Source: Scandinavium manionii
Lineage (GTDB): Bacteria; Pseudomonadota; Gammaproteobacteria; Enterobacterales; Enterobacteriaceae
Assembly (NCBI RefSeq): GCF_024764775.1
Contig: NZ_JALIGC010000034.1
Coordinates: 62,001-126,000, forward strand
Direction: 5' to 3'
DNA length: 64,000 nt
Shown: positions 17,721 through 26,899 of the stretch, one piece after another
Numbering within the stretch: position 1 is the first letter of the stretch
How the letters are laid out: the number at the start of each line of letters is the position of its first letter
The notes under the pieces: generated by a model
Databases searched by the model: none
Told to the model about the DNA's origin: nothing
The model's input: only the letters and a program-made list of their open reading frames with translations
Program-made: the position numbers and the translations under genes

Positions 17721-18974
17721 ATGAAGCTTATGCCTGTTCTGGCAGCCTTACCCCTGCTCTGCGCTCCTTACGTATTTGCCACAGATCTGATGTCCGTGGG
17801 TTATTTCAACGGTGGCGGCGATGTGACAGCCGGCCCCGGCGGAGATATCGACAAGCTGGATGTGCGCCAAATAACCCACCTCAACTACTCGTTTGGCCTG
17901 ATTTACAACAATGAAACGGGTGAGACTAACGACGCGTTGAAAGACACCGGCAAACTGCACCAGATTTGGCTGTCGCCAAAAGTGATCGCCGACTTGCACA
18001 AAATCCCTGAACTGCGCAAACAAAATCCACGCCTGAAAGTCCTGCTCTCAGTCGGTGGCTGGGGTGCCCGAGGCTTTTCCGGTGCCGCTGACAGCAAAGA
18101 GAGCCGGGAGGTGTTTATCCGCTCCACCGCTGACATCGTCAAAACCTACGGACTCGATGGCATCGATCTCGACTGGGAATACCCGGTCAACGGCGCCTGG
18201 GGTCTGGTCGATAAACAACCGGAGGATAAAGACAACTTTACCGCCCTGCTTAAAGAGATGCGGGAAACATTACCAAAAGAGAAGTTAGTGACCGTCGCGC
18301 TGGGTGCCAACGCCGAAAGCCCGAAAAGCTGGGTTGATGTGAAAGCCATCGCACCGTATCTGAACTACATCAACCTGATGACCTACGATATGGCCTATGG
18401 CACGCAGTACTTCAACTCGAACCTGTACGACTCAAGCCACTGGCCAACGGTTGCCGCTGCCGATAAGTACAGCGTCGACTTTGTGGTGAACAATTATCTC
18501 GCGGCAGGACTGAAACCGGAGCAGATGAACCTGGGCATTGGTTTCTATGGTCGCGTGCCGAAACGCAGCGTGGAACCCGGTATTGACTGGTCAAAAGCGG
18601 ATGCGGCGAAAAACCCGGTGACGCAGCCCTACTTCAGCGCGCAGGAAACAGAACTGTTCAAATCGCTGGGCTATGACCTGACGAAAGACACCTACGTAAA
18701 GTACAACGATATTGTCGGCAAGCTGATTAACGATCCGCAGAAACGCTTTACTCAGCACTGGGACGATCAGGCGAAGGTGCCATGGCTGTCGGTGCAATCA
18801 GCCGAAGGCAAACCACTGTTTGCGTTGTCGTATGAAAATCCGCAGTCAGTTGACCTGAAGGCGCAGTACATCAAGGAGAAAGGTCTGGGCGGCGCGATGT
18901 TCTGGGAGTATGGCGCGGACGACCATAACCGGTTAGCGAAGCAGCTCGCGACGTCGTTGGGGATTAAACACTAA
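17721..18974 (+). CDS. Secreted GH18 chitinase
   Basis: This predicted chitinase hydrolyses beta-1,4-GlcNAc polymers by substrate-assisted catalysis. The 417-residue protein has a signal peptide (cleavage after VFA at residue 20) and a GH18 barrel with SVGGWG at 110-115 and the catalytic DxxDxDxE motif (Asp146, Asp149, Asp151, Glu153). There is no separate chitin-binding domain. The ATG at 17721 follows AGAGGAA by six bases. In K-12 the interval between pncA and yeaC holds the ydj sugar genes; here it holds only this gene. It could act on other GlcNAc substrates. Confidence 0.92.
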   Translation: MKLMPVLAALPLLCAPYVFATDLMSVGYFNGGGDVTAGPGGDIDKLDVRQITHLNYSFGLIYNNETGETNDALKDTGKLHQIWLSPKVIADLHKIPELRKQNPRLKVLLSVGGWGARGFSGAADSKESREVFIRSTADIVKTYGLDGIDLDWEYPVNGAWGLVDKQPEDKDNFTALLKEMRETLPKEKLVTVALGANAESPKSWVDVKAIAPYLNYINLMTYDMAYGTQYFNSNLYDSSHWPTVAAADKYSVDFVVNNYLAAGLKPEQMNLGIGFYGRVPKRSVEPGIDWSKADAAKNPVTQPYFSAQETELFKSLGYDLTKDTYVKYNDIVGKLINDPQKRFTQHWDDQAKVPWLSVQSAEGKPLFALSYENPQSVDLKAQYIKEKGLGGAMFWEYGADDHNRLAKQLATSLGIKH

Positions 18975-19011
18975 CGTAAGATAAACCGGGCTGACAACAT
19001 CGGCCCGGTAG

Positions 19012-19038
19012 GCCCGGCAAGCGCCAGCGCCGCCGGGC
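19012..19038. repeat. REP-like hairpin after chitinase gene
   Basis: GCCCGGC and GCCGGGC pair across a 13-base loop between the convergent chitinase and yeaC stops. The GGCCCGG/CCGGGCG core and location resemble REP units and it may also terminate transcription. Confidence 0.6.
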
Positions 19039-19046
19039 GAAACCTC

Positions 19047-19325
19047 TTACAGCATCTTCATCGTCGCAATCGGTTTTGGCGCGAGGCCAAAATCCTCTTT
19101 TAGCTGCTGTTTACTTTTCATCACCATCTGTCCCTGAGTGTCGATTGTCATATGCTGCGCGTCGGTGTTGTAACGCGCTTGCCAGAGCATCACCAGCTGC
19201 AAACAGTTCTCTTTCTGTTCCGGCGTTAACGCGACGCCATCCGGCCATTTCCCCAGCTCTACGGCTGTCGCCAGACGCTGATAAACGTCCTCAGTCATGC
19301 CGTCGATAATTTGCTCAATTTCCAT
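19047..19325 (-). CDS. yeaC: DUF1315 family protein YeaC
   Basis: This 92-residue cytoplasmic protein of unknown function matches E. coli YeaC (90) closely through the central KWPDGVALTPEQKENCLQLV block. It lies downstream of msrB on the same strand with 42 bases between, so the pair is probably cotranscribed. Confidence 0.92.
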   Translation of the reverse strand: MEIEQIIDGMTEDVYQRLATAVELGKWPDGVALTPEQKENCLQLVMLWQARYNTDAQHMTIDTQGQMVMKSKQQLKEDFGLAPKPIATMKML

Positions 19326-19367
19326 GATCGGGTCCGCTCCTCAGGAATAATTTGCTGAATCGTTTCT

Positions 19368-19781
19368 TCAGCCCTTAGTTTGGTCGCCATTTTGATCATC
19401 GGTGAAGCTCAAAGAGGCCGAATTGACACAATAGCGTTCTCCGCTCGGTTGCGGGCCATCCGGGAACACGTGACCGAGATGCGCGTCACAGTTTCCGCAT
19501 CGAATCTCTGTGCGCTGCATACCATGAGAGTAATCATTCAGATAACGAATGGCTGTGTCGCTTGCCGGCTCGTAGAAGCTCGGCCAGCCGCAGCCAGAGT
19601 CATATTTGCTTTCCGCGTTAAACAGCGGCGCATCGCACACCAGGCAGTGGTAAAGGCCGTCACGCTTGTTGTGCAGGAGGCGGCCGGTGAACGGCGGCTC
19701 GGTTCCGTGATTCTGCGTCACGTAAAACTGCATTTCGCTAAGAGCGCTTTTCAGCTCTTCCGGGGAAGGTTTGTTAGCCAT
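19368..19781 (-). CDS. msrB: Peptide methionine-(R)-S-oxide reductase
   Basis: MsrB repairs the R-form of methionine sulfoxide in proteins. From the ATG at 19781 it is 137 residues, the E. coli length. Zinc ligands Cys46 and Cys49 (CLVC) pair with the CGNC site, and the catalytic Cys is in GERYCVNS (Cys118). It is divergent from gapA; an upstream in-frame start to 19820 is not needed. Confidence 0.96.
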   Translation of the reverse strand: MANKPSPEELKSALSEMQFYVTQNHGTEPPFTGRLLHNKRDGLYHCLVCDAPLFNAESKYDSGCGWPSFYEPASDTAIRYLNDYSHGMQRTEIRCGNCDAHLGHVFPDGPQPSGERYCVNSASLSFTDDQNGDQTKG

Positions 19782-19897
19782 ATGCTCACATCTCGCTGTA
19801 TAAGGGACCACTTCTGCCACGATTCTAACAAAACATTAACAATGAAGTGCGAACTTTTGTTCTAAACTTATTCGTTGCGAAAGGGCAGCCAGGTAAT

Positions 19898-19913
19898 TGT
19901 GACGCACGTCACA
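19898..19913. promoter_or_regulatory. CRP-binding site between msrB and gapA
   Basis: TGTGACGCACGTCACA is a perfect TGTGA-N6-TCACA palindrome. It lies in the 338-base divergent region. E. coli gapA is known to be cAMP-CRP responsive, and this site could serve gapA or msrB. Confidence 0.8.
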
Positions 19914-20048
19914 TTTTTATCTCCTATGGCCTTTAAAATTCCCGCCGCAGGCCGCATATGGAAATGAGCCCAATGGATGAGTGAGGCAGTCAGTCGCGCA
20001 AAGGTTGTGCACAGGATTGATTTGTCGCAATGATTGACACGATTCCGC

Positions 20049-20076
20049 TTGACGCTGCGTAAGGTTTTTGTAATTT
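20049..20076 (+). promoter_or_regulatory. Candidate gapA promoter
   Basis: TTGACG (20049-20054), a 16-base spacer and TAATTT (20071-20076) form a sigma70-type promoter about 45 bases before the gapA ATG. E. coli gapA has several promoters, and others probably lie further upstream. Confidence 0.5.
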
Positions 20077-20119
20077 TACAGGCAACCTTTTATTCACTAA
20101 CAAATAGCTGGTGGAATAT

Positions 20120-21115
20120 ATGACTATCAAAGTAGGTATCAACGGTTTTGGCCGTATTGGCCGTATTGTTTTCCGTGCTGCTCAGGAACGTTCTGACATC
20201 GAGATCGTTGCAATCAACGACCTGTTAGACGCTGAATACATGGCTTACATGCTGAAGTACGACTCAACTCACGGTCGTTTCAACGGCACCGTTGAAGTGA
20301 AAGACGGCCACCTGGTTGTTAACGGCAAAACTATCCGTGTTACCGCAGAGCGTGACCCGGCTAACCTGAAATGGAACGAAGTTAACGTTGACGTCGTTGC
20401 TGAAGCAACAGGTCTGTTCCTGACCGACGAAACTGCGCGTAAGCACATCACCGCTGGCGCTAAAAAGGTTGTTCTGACTGGTCCTTCTAAAGACAGCACT
20501 CCTATGTTCGTTAAAGGTGCTAACTTCGAAAAATATGCTGGCCAGGATATCGTTTCTAACGCATCTTGCACCACCAACTGCCTGGCTCCGCTGGCAAAAG
20601 TTATCAACGACAACTTCGGCATCATCGAAGGTCTGATGACGACTGTTCACGCGACCACCGCAACTCAGAAAACCGTTGATGGCCCGTCTCACAAAGACTG
20701 GCGCGGCGGCCGCGGCGCAGCACAGAACATCATCCCTTCCTCTACCGGTGCTGCTAAAGCTGTAGGCGTTGTACTGCCAGAGCTGAACGGTAAAATCACT
20801 GGTATGGCGTTCCGCGTTCCTACTCCAAACGTATCCGTTGTTGACCTGACTGTTCGTCTGGAAAAAGCAGCGTCTTACGAAGAAATCAAGAAAGCAATCA
20901 AAGCGGCTTCTGAAGGCGCAATGAAAGGCGTTCTGGGTTACACCGAAGACGACGTTGTTTCTACCGACTTCAACGGCGAAGTTTGCACTTCCGTGTTCGA
21001 TGCTAAAGCAGGTATCGCACTGAACGACAACTTCGTGAAACTGGTTTCCTGGTACGACAACGAAACGGGTTACTCAAACAAAGTTCTGGACCTGATCGCT
21101 CACATCTCCAAATAA
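20120..21115 (+). CDS. gapA: Glyceraldehyde-3-phosphate dehydrogenase A
   Basis: GapA oxidises glyceraldehyde-3-phosphate with NAD+ and phosphate in glycolysis and gluconeogenesis. The 331-residue protein has the Rossmann start KVGINGFGRIGR and catalytic Cys150 in ASCTTN. The ATG at 20120 follows GGTGGA by five bases; a GTG three codons upstream overlaps that site. Codon choice is strongly biased to the optimal set (CTG, CGT, GGT, AAC), unlike most neighbours, as expected for very high expression. Confidence 0.99.
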   Translation: MTIKVGINGFGRIGRIVFRAAQERSDIEIVAINDLLDAEYMAYMLKYDSTHGRFNGTVEVKDGHLVVNGKTIRVTAERDPANLKWNEVNVDVVAEATGLFLTDETARKHITAGAKKVVLTGPSKDSTPMFVKGANFEKYAGQDIVSNASCTTNCLAPLAKVINDNFGIIEGLMTTVHATTATQKTVDGPSHKDWRGGRGAAQNIIPSSTGAAKAVGVVLPELNGKITGMAFRVPTPNVSVVDLTVRLEKAASYEEIKKAIKAASEGAMKGVLGYTEDDVVSTDFNGEVCTSVFDAKAGIALNDNFVKLVSWYDNETGYSNKVLDLIAHISK

Positions 21116-21136
21116 GTTGAGATGAGACACTGATCC

Positions 21137-21164
21137 AAAAAGGCGACCTCGGTCGCCTTTTTTA
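21137..21164 (+). terminator. gapA rho-independent terminator
   Basis: The 11-bp stem AAAAAGGCGAC / GTCGCCTTTTT with a four-base loop runs into further T residues, 21 bases past the gapA stop. Confidence 0.93.
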
Positions 21165-21201
21165 TTGCTTCACGTTTACGGCTAACCTTTAGGATTGCAC
21201 C

Positions 21202-22086
21202 ATGATTAACAAAATTTTTGCTCTCCCGGTAGTTGAACAACTTACCCCTGTCCTCTCTCGTCGTCAGCTTGATGACCTGGAGCTGATTGTCGTCGATCAC
21301 CCGCAGGCTAAAGCCTCATTTGCCCTTCAGGGCGCACACCTGCTCTCCTGGAAACCTGCCGGAGAAGCCGACGTTCTGTGGCTCAGCGATAATACTCCAT
21401 TTAAAACAGGCATCGCCCTGCGCGGCGGCGTACCAATCTGCTGGCCATGGTTTGGCCCGGCGGAACAGCAGGGTCTGCCTGCGCACGGTTTTGCGCGTAA
21501 TCTGCCGTGGAACCTGAAAGCCCATAACGAAGACGACAATGGCGTGGTACTGACTTTCGAACTGCAGACCAGTGAAGAAACGAAGAAACTATGGCCGCAC
21601 GACTTCACGCTGTATGCGCGTTTCAAAGTGGGTAAAACCTGTGAAATCGAACTGGAAGCGCACGGTGAATTCGAAACCACCTCTGCCCTGCACACCTATT
21701 TCAACGTCGGTGACATCAGCGCGGTGAAAGTGAGTGGCTTTGGCGACCGTTACATCGATAAAGTGAAAAATGCCGAAGAAGGCGTGTTGACCGATGGCGT
21801 CCAGACCTTCCCGGACCGCACTGACCGCGTATATCTGAATGCTGAAGGCTGTAGCGTGATCCATGACGGTGCACTGGGCCGTAATATTGACGTTATCCAC
21901 GGCCATCAGAGCAACGTAGTCGGCTGGAACCCAGGCCCTGCGCTGTCCGTTAGCATGGGTGATATGCCAGACGACGGATACAAAACCTTCGTTTGCGTCG
22001 AAACGGCCTGCGTAACCACGCCGCAGAAAGCGTCCGGAGAAAAACCAACGCGTCTGTCGCAGACTATTCGCGTCGCGAAACGCTAA
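21202..22086 (+). CDS. yeaD: Glucose-6-phosphate 1-epimerase family protein YeaD
   Basis: YeaD is an aldose-1-epimerase-fold enzyme that interconverts alpha and beta hexose 6-phosphates. The 294 residues equal the E. coli length. The family phosphate-binding and catalytic segments RGGVPICWPWFG and LHTYFNVGD are visible. It follows the gapA terminator, so expression is either readthrough or from a local promoter. Confidence 0.95.
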   Translation: MINKIFALPVVEQLTPVLSRRQLDDLELIVVDHPQAKASFALQGAHLLSWKPAGEADVLWLSDNTPFKTGIALRGGVPICWPWFGPAEQQGLPAHGFARNLPWNLKAHNEDDNGVVLTFELQTSEETKKLWPHDFTLYARFKVGKTCEIELEAHGEFETTSALHTYFNVGDISAVKVSGFGDRYIDKVKNAEEGVLTDGVQTFPDRTDRVYLNAEGCSVIHDGALGRNIDVIHGHQSNVVGWNPGPALSVSMGDMPDDGYKTFVCVETACVTTPQKASGEKPTRLSQTIRVAKR

Positions 22087-22099
22087 TCATTATTTAAAG

Positions 22100-22136
22100 G
22101 TTAAGAAAGGAATCACTGACTCCTTTCTTAACTTTC
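22100..22136 (+). terminator. yeaD terminator
   Basis: A perfect 12-bp stem GTTAAGAAAGGA / TCCTTTCTTAAC with a nine-base loop, followed by TTTC, lies between the convergent yeaD and MFS gene stops. Confidence 0.85.
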
Positions 22137-22162
22137 TCTCTCGCTTCTGAGCACAATGTTGT

Positions 22163-23428
22163 TTAACTCATTGAATTTTTTGGTATGAGCGCAACTTGTG
22201 GAGGTGGCATTTTGTTATTCTTTAGAAAAAGAGCAGAAATCAGCGTAAAGACCAGTACGTAAGAACCCATCACCAGATAAGTATGTGCAAACCCAATACG
22301 CTCGTATAAATAGCCCGCAAGCGGGGAAAGTAACGTCGTGCCAATGTAATTCACGGTCTGATAACCGAATAAGTACATTAGCGCATTCACTTTCTTATCG
22401 AAATTCATCTCCAGGTATTTGAACACCGACACCAACAGGAACGCCATTTCGATGCCCCAGGATAGTTTAATCAGCCCTATCGCCAGGATGCTCGTGGCCA
22501 GTCCAGAACCGATAAATCGACCCGCCACCACCACCCCGGTGATCAAAAGCCCATATTTTGGCCCAATACGGTTAACGATAGCCGGGGCGATCATCATGAA
22601 AATAAACTCACTAATAAAGGCCGCGGCAGTTAAATAACCAAATAAGGTATGACCCTCTTCAGGTGTTTTGGTGAAGTGCAGGAAGAATCGAGGATATTGT
22701 TGTTCTGCCACAAACAAAATCCAGACGATGCCACAAACGTAAACCACAAACGACCAGAACTCGCGCTGGACAAAAAGATGACGGACGTCTTTAACCGTTG
22801 TTTTTTCTTTCGCAACGATACGCTCTTTCATATCCGAACTGACATCCAGTTTCAGCAGGCTGACAACCACCAATATCAGTAATGCGCCTACCGTACTGAT
22901 ACCAAAATTGTACATCGGGTTAATGTTGAATATATATCCGGTTGCCCCTGCTGAAACTACGGATGCCACCGCCCCCCACATTCTTAATTGCCCGAACTCC
23001 AGTTCAAACAGTCGGCCAAAGCGGTCGAGGTAAGATTCTAACGCAGCCACCCCCGCGTAATATCCCAGACTCAGGAAAACACCGCCACAGACGATACCGA
23101 GATAGAGAAAGTGCTTTAACAATGGCTGATAGATAAAGTAGAAAAATGGAAATATCGACATGGATATAATCGTAATAAAAAACAACAAATGTTTTTTCAG
23201 GCCCAATCTATCAATCAACAGTCCATAAACAGGTTTAATAAGGACGGCACAACATCCATTAACACCATAGACAATACCGATGGCGACACCATCAAGCCCT
23301 ATTTTCTCTGAGAGCCAAAAGGTATACGTATCAAGCGTTGCTTTCCATGAAATAAAGTACACAAGGCATAACAGGCTCAGGAATATATATACCTTCCGGC
23401 GTGCTTTTCCATTTACATCTGATGACAT
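22163..23428 (-). CDS. MFS transporter, LacY/oligosaccharide:H+ symporter-like
   Basis: This 421-residue inner-membrane protein has about twelve hydrophobic helices and resembles the oligosaccharide:H+ symporter branch of the major facilitator superfamily. The ATG at 23428 has AGGAG seven bases upstream; a longer frame adds nine residues without a site. It lies 84 bases downstream of the secreted lyase gene on the same strand. From context it should import unsaturated uronate oligomers across the inner membrane. The actual substrate is not shown by the sequence. Confidence 0.85.
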   Translation of the reverse strand: MSSDVNGKARRKVYIFLSLLCLVYFISWKATLDTYTFWLSEKIGLDGVAIGIVYGVNGCCAVLIKPVYGLLIDRLGLKKHLLFFITIISMSIFPFFYFIYQPLLKHFLYLGIVCGGVFLSLGYYAGVAALESYLDRFGRLFELEFGQLRMWGAVASVVSAGATGYIFNINPMYNFGISTVGALLILVVVSLLKLDVSSDMKERIVAKEKTTVKDVRHLFVQREFWSFVVYVCGIVWILFVAEQQYPRFFLHFTKTPEEGHTLFGYLTAAAFISEFIFMMIAPAIVNRIGPKYGLLITGVVVAGRFIGSGLATSILAIGLIKLSWGIEMAFLLVSVFKYLEMNFDKKVNALMYLFGYQTVNYIGTTLLSPLAGYLYERIGFAHTYLVMGSYVLVFTLISALFLKNNKMPPPQVALIPKNSMS

Positions 23429-23512
23429 ATCCGTTCTCCTTAAGTATGGAGGCATAGTCCATCATGTGAAATAAAACCACCATGGATTCTATATTTTACG
23501 TAGAATTATTTA

Positions 23513-24730
23513 TCAGCGCTTATCGATTATGGGTGATGTAAGCGTGGTGATATCATCCGGATATTTAGCCCGAAGCCACTGTGCTTTTTGCCTGAATACT
23601 TCATCGTCAGGCCAGGCATGTACCGCAGTTACCATATTGAAGAGCGCCGTTTTATCGTCCCATTTATCGATATCTTTCCATGGCCAGGAAGAGGTACCAT
23701 TAATCCAGGAGGCAATATAACCATATCCTTTTCGCAGATTATGGTCGTCAAGATTGAAATTCCACAAATCGATATTCACTTTTTCAGCCAGTCGACCAAG
23801 TCGACTGTAGGCTTCCAGATTAAAGTTGCTGTAGTGCCACGGTCTTGTGCGTTCCAGTTCCGCCATTTGCCGTCCCTGAATATCAAAATGGCCGGCGATA
23901 CGACGTAGTTGCGTGATTTCGAGTTGTTTCTTTGCTGCGGACGTATTCCCACTGAACAGGGCAAAACTGGCAGCCTGAAGGTCGTACCAGGAACCATGGT
24001 TATTGTGCCAATTTGCTTCTTCAAAGCCATTTTGACTGGTATTCATCCAGGTGTAGAAATGACCAAACCAGGATTTCAGATCCTGATACTCCGTCTGCGT
24101 CATTAAGCCTGTGGGTTTTAATATTTCAATGGCATCGACCACATCGACTAGCGCCCGACTATCAATAATACCAATTCCACGGCCGGTATTAATTCCCGGG
24201 ATTGCCTGAGCATATTCGAGATTAGGATTCATACGCGTTGCAGACGATAAGAACCAAACTTTGATCTGATCGGTTGCCTTCTGCGCATAACGTTTATCAT
24301 GAGTGAAATACCATGCCAGTGACAGAGTTAAAACATCATTGCTCATCGCTACCAGACGGGTTTTATCCGTCGCATCGCTATTCGCCGCTGGATTAGTTTG
24401 TCCATCCTTACGAATATAGGGCAGACCATCCGCTTTTTTCGGGTCTGGCCACCAGTATGGCGGGAAACTGTAATAATCATGTTTATCGCCACTGCTGGCG
24501 ACCAATGACTTATCCATCACTGACAAGTTTTTATGCGTTAGCGCACTGTCGGCTTGTTTAATTAGTACAGCGAATGCTTGCTTAAAAACAGGGTTATTCG
24601 CCTGAATCTGCTGTTGGCTGTAATCTAACTCTTTTTCAGTCAGTGTTAGCGGCTGCGCATACAGTTCAGCGCTCATGCTGATAGTAATAGCAGTCAGCAA
24701 TAATAGTTTTCTACAATGATTGACGGGCAT
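23513..24730 (-). CDS. Secreted alginate-lyase-family polysaccharide lyase
   Basis: This 405-residue protein has a signal peptide (residues 1-25) and an alpha/alpha-barrel of the alginate lyase superfamily (Pfam Alginate_lyase type). The catalytic-style motif NNHGSW is at residues 243-248, where related lyases use NNHxYW/NNHxxW, and PPYWWPDP is at 90-97. Such enzymes cleave polyuronides (alginate, polyglucuronate) by beta-elimination, leaving an unsaturated uronyl end. It is divergent from DUF2264-GH88 and followed by the MFS gene. Whether the substrate is alginate, glucuronan or another uronan cannot be decided from sequence. Confidence 0.85.
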   Translation of the reverse strand: MPVNHCRKLLLLTAITISMSAELYAQPLTLTEKELDYSQQQIQANNPVFKQAFAVLIKQADSALTHKNLSVMDKSLVASSGDKHDYYSFPPYWWPDPKKADGLPYIRKDGQTNPAANSDATDKTRLVAMSNDVLTLSLAWYFTHDKRYAQKATDQIKVWFLSSATRMNPNLEYAQAIPGINTGRGIGIIDSRALVDVVDAIEILKPTGLMTQTEYQDLKSWFGHFYTWMNTSQNGFEEANWHNNHGSWYDLQAASFALFSGNTSAAKKQLEITQLRRIAGHFDIQGRQMAELERTRPWHYSNFNLEAYSRLGRLAEKVNIDLWNFNLDDHNLRKGYGYIASWINGTSSWPWKDIDKWDDKTALFNMVTAVHAWPDDEVFRQKAQWLRAKYPDDITTLTSPIIDKR

Positions 24731-24837
24731 GGCTTATTCCTCTCAATGATCAACGGCCCTTAAATTAGCATCATTCAAATTTAATAAATTCGTACAGATC
24801 ACAAAACCAGTCTTTATCAAACCGTCCGTTCACATAT

Positions 24838-24856
24838 TATGGAACGATATTTCATT
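24838..24856. promoter_or_regulatory. Candidate KdgR operator in lyase / DUF2264 divergent region
   Basis: TATGGAACGATATTTCATT fits the KdgR palindrome AATRAAAYRNYRTTTYATT at 16 of 18 defined positions. It lies 108 bases from the lyase start, in the 325-base region that controls the lyase-MFS and DUF2264-GH88 transcripts. The consensus is quoted from memory of the pectinolytic enterobacteria. Confidence 0.55.
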
Positions 24857-24937
24857 CTGATTTAATGATTGATGTTATAAATATAATACCAATCAAAAAT
24901 AGAACATGAAGAACCTATAAACCTCATGAATGCGTGA

Positions 24938-24956
24938 TTTGAAATAGCGTTTTGAT
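24938..24956. promoter_or_regulatory. Second candidate KdgR operator and promoter for DUF2264-GH88
   Basis: The core GAAATAGCGTTTT matches RAAAY-N3-RTTTY perfectly (14 of 18 positions over the full box). It overlaps TTGATT (24952-24957), a possible -35 with TATAAA at 24973-24978 (15-base spacer) reading toward DUF2264. Binding here would block that promoter. Confidence 0.42.
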
Positions 24957-25055
24957 TTGTGACGAGGCCCACTATAAATTCATGTGCATTATGATTATCT
25001 TTGTCCTGCTTCATTATCTCTGAAATGTTCAGATGAATTTTCACAAGGACATTAC

Positions 25056-26885
25056 ATGCAACAGCAAAGCATTACGCTAGATAATCCGTTACGCGATCGC
25101 GATGATTTGCTGCTTTTTACGCAGGAGATGTTATCTGCTGTTGCGAACTACAGAAATAACCAGATCAGTGGTTTCGATTTAGCCAATTTCACTGCGCATT
25201 ATGGCCACGAACGCTCACATATGGAGGCATTTTCCCGCCAGCTCTGGGCCGTCGCACCGATGTTAGCGGCAGGTGATATTCCAGAGCACTTTGCGTTTTA
25301 TATTCAGGGCATCAAAAACGGCACAAACCCTGACCACCCTCATTACTGGGGAGACCCGATTGCTTACGATCAACGCGTCGTCGAAATGGCCGCATTTGGT
25401 CTGTTGTTGGCTATAGCCAGTAAACCCTTGCTGGCCCATTTCAATGAGCAAGAACGGCTACAGTTATGCCAATGGTTGAAACGTTGCGAAGACCAGCCTA
25501 TCCCCGATAATAACTGGCATTTTTTTCCTGTCCTGGTGCAGGTGGGCTTTTATCATTGCGGAATGCCTGTCAATACGCAGCTTATCGATGATCATTTCGC
25601 CGCAATGGAAAAATATTACCTTGGCGAGGGGTGGTACTCCGATGGGGCTGACCGGCCAAGAGATTATTACATCGCCATGGGGTTCCATTTTTACGGGCTC
25701 ATCTATGCCACGCTGATGAATGAAAGCGATCCTGTGCGATGTAAACAATTGCGTGAACGGGCCACGCAATTTGCCAGCGATTTCCTCTATTTCTTCACCG
25801 ATGACGGGGATGCCATTCCCTTTGGCCGAAGTCAAACCTACCGCTTTGCGCAGGTCGCCTTCTGGAGTGCGGTCGCCTGGTCAGGCCTGGATGTTTTTCC
25901 ACCAGGTGTGGTGAAAGGGATTATCCTGCGCCATTTACGCTGGTGGCTAAAACAACCTATTTTTGACCGCGACGGCGTACTCAGTGTCGGCTATAGCTAT
26001 CCCAATTTGATCATGTCGGAAGAATATAACGCGCCGGGTTCCCCCTACTGGGCGCTGAAAAGTATGCTGATTCTGGCCTTAGGAAAAGAGAGTCCATTCT
26101 GGCAGACCCCAGAATTGCCGATGCCACCGAGAAAATCTCTGCATGTGATTCCGGTGACTCATCAAATTTTAGTCAATCAGCACTCCGCCAATCATCTGTG
26201 GATGATGACCTCTGGCCAGTTTGAGTTTAACCGCTTCGCAAACTCCGAAGCTAAATACTGTAAATTTGCCTATTCAGCTCGCTATGGATTTACCCTTGAA
26301 CGGGATCGTAACGGTCTGGGGCATGCCTCAGCGGACTCCATGCTGCTGCTCAGCGAGCATGATGGCTATTGGCGTGGCCGGCGCGAATATCTTGCTGTCA
26401 GCACCCTAAATGGCGTCATCTGGAGCCATTGGCAACCCTGGAAGGATGTACTTATCGACACCTGGCTGCTGGTTTTAGGTGACTGGCAAATACGCGTCCA
26501 TCAAATCCAGACCCAAAGAGAGCTTGAGACAGTTGAAGGCGGTTTCAGCCTGGTGAACCGGCCGCTTCCGCAATGCGATAACGCTTCGGGGCATAGTCGC
26601 ATCACCACCGCGACAGATATCAGTGCCATCTATTGCCTCAATTCCGTCTCCCGCCAGGGTGAAACCGTCCTGACCGCGCCTAACAGCAATATCTTGTTTC
26701 CCGATCGCGCCATTATTCCGCTGCTACGAGGCTCGCTCAGCGTGGGTACACATCTGCTGATCACCGCAGTTATCGCAGGTGAGCAGCCCCTCGGGAACAT
26801 CAGTGCGGTGCCAGCGGCACTGAGTGAGGGGGACCACATTACCTTCACGCTGGCGGATAAGACGAAAACGATCTCATTAAAATAG
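25056..26885 (+). CDS. DUF2264 domain-containing protein
   Basis: This 609-residue cytoplasmic protein belongs to the DUF2264 family, recognisable from an alpha/alpha-barrel-like N-terminal region (to about residue 365; motifs DNNWHFFPVLVQ, GWYSDG, DGDAIPFGRS) and a beta-rich C-terminal domain. Family members occur in rhamnogalacturonan- and uronate-degradation loci, and some are thought to be glycosidases acting on glucuronic acid; this is from memory. AAGGAC precedes the ATG at 25056. It is followed after 14 bases by GH88, so the pair is an operon and probably works on imported oligomers. Confidence 0.85.
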   Translation: MQQQSITLDNPLRDRDDLLLFTQEMLSAVANYRNNQISGFDLANFTAHYGHERSHMEAFSRQLWAVAPMLAAGDIPEHFAFYIQGIKNGTNPDHPHYWGDPIAYDQRVVEMAAFGLLLAIASKPLLAHFNEQERLQLCQWLKRCEDQPIPDNNWHFFPVLVQVGFYHCGMPVNTQLIDDHFAAMEKYYLGEGWYSDGADRPRDYYIAMGFHFYGLIYATLMNESDPVRCKQLRERATQFASDFLYFFTDDGDAIPFGRSQTYRFAQVAFWSAVAWSGLDVFPPGVVKGIILRHLRWWLKQPIFDRDGVLSVGYSYPNLIMSEEYNAPGSPYWALKSMLILALGKESPFWQTPELPMPPRKSLHVIPVTHQILVNQHSANHLWMMTSGQFEFNRFANSEAKYCKFAYSARYGFTLERDRNGLGHASADSMLLLSEHDGYWRGRREYLAVSTLNGVIWSHWQPWKDVLIDTWLLVLGDWQIRVHQIQTQRELETVEGGFSLVNRPLPQCDNASGHSRITTATDISAIYCLNSVSRQGETVLTAPNSNILFPDRAIIPLLRGSLSVGTHLLITAVIAGEQPLGNISAVPAALSEGDHITFTLADKTKTISLK

Positions 26886-26899
26886 AGGGTGTGAGTGAA

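Noticed and set aside
24790..24805. Possible CRP site (TCACA half) in the lyase / DUF2264 region
   Set aside because: Only one half of the palindrome matches. It is not distinguishable from chance.
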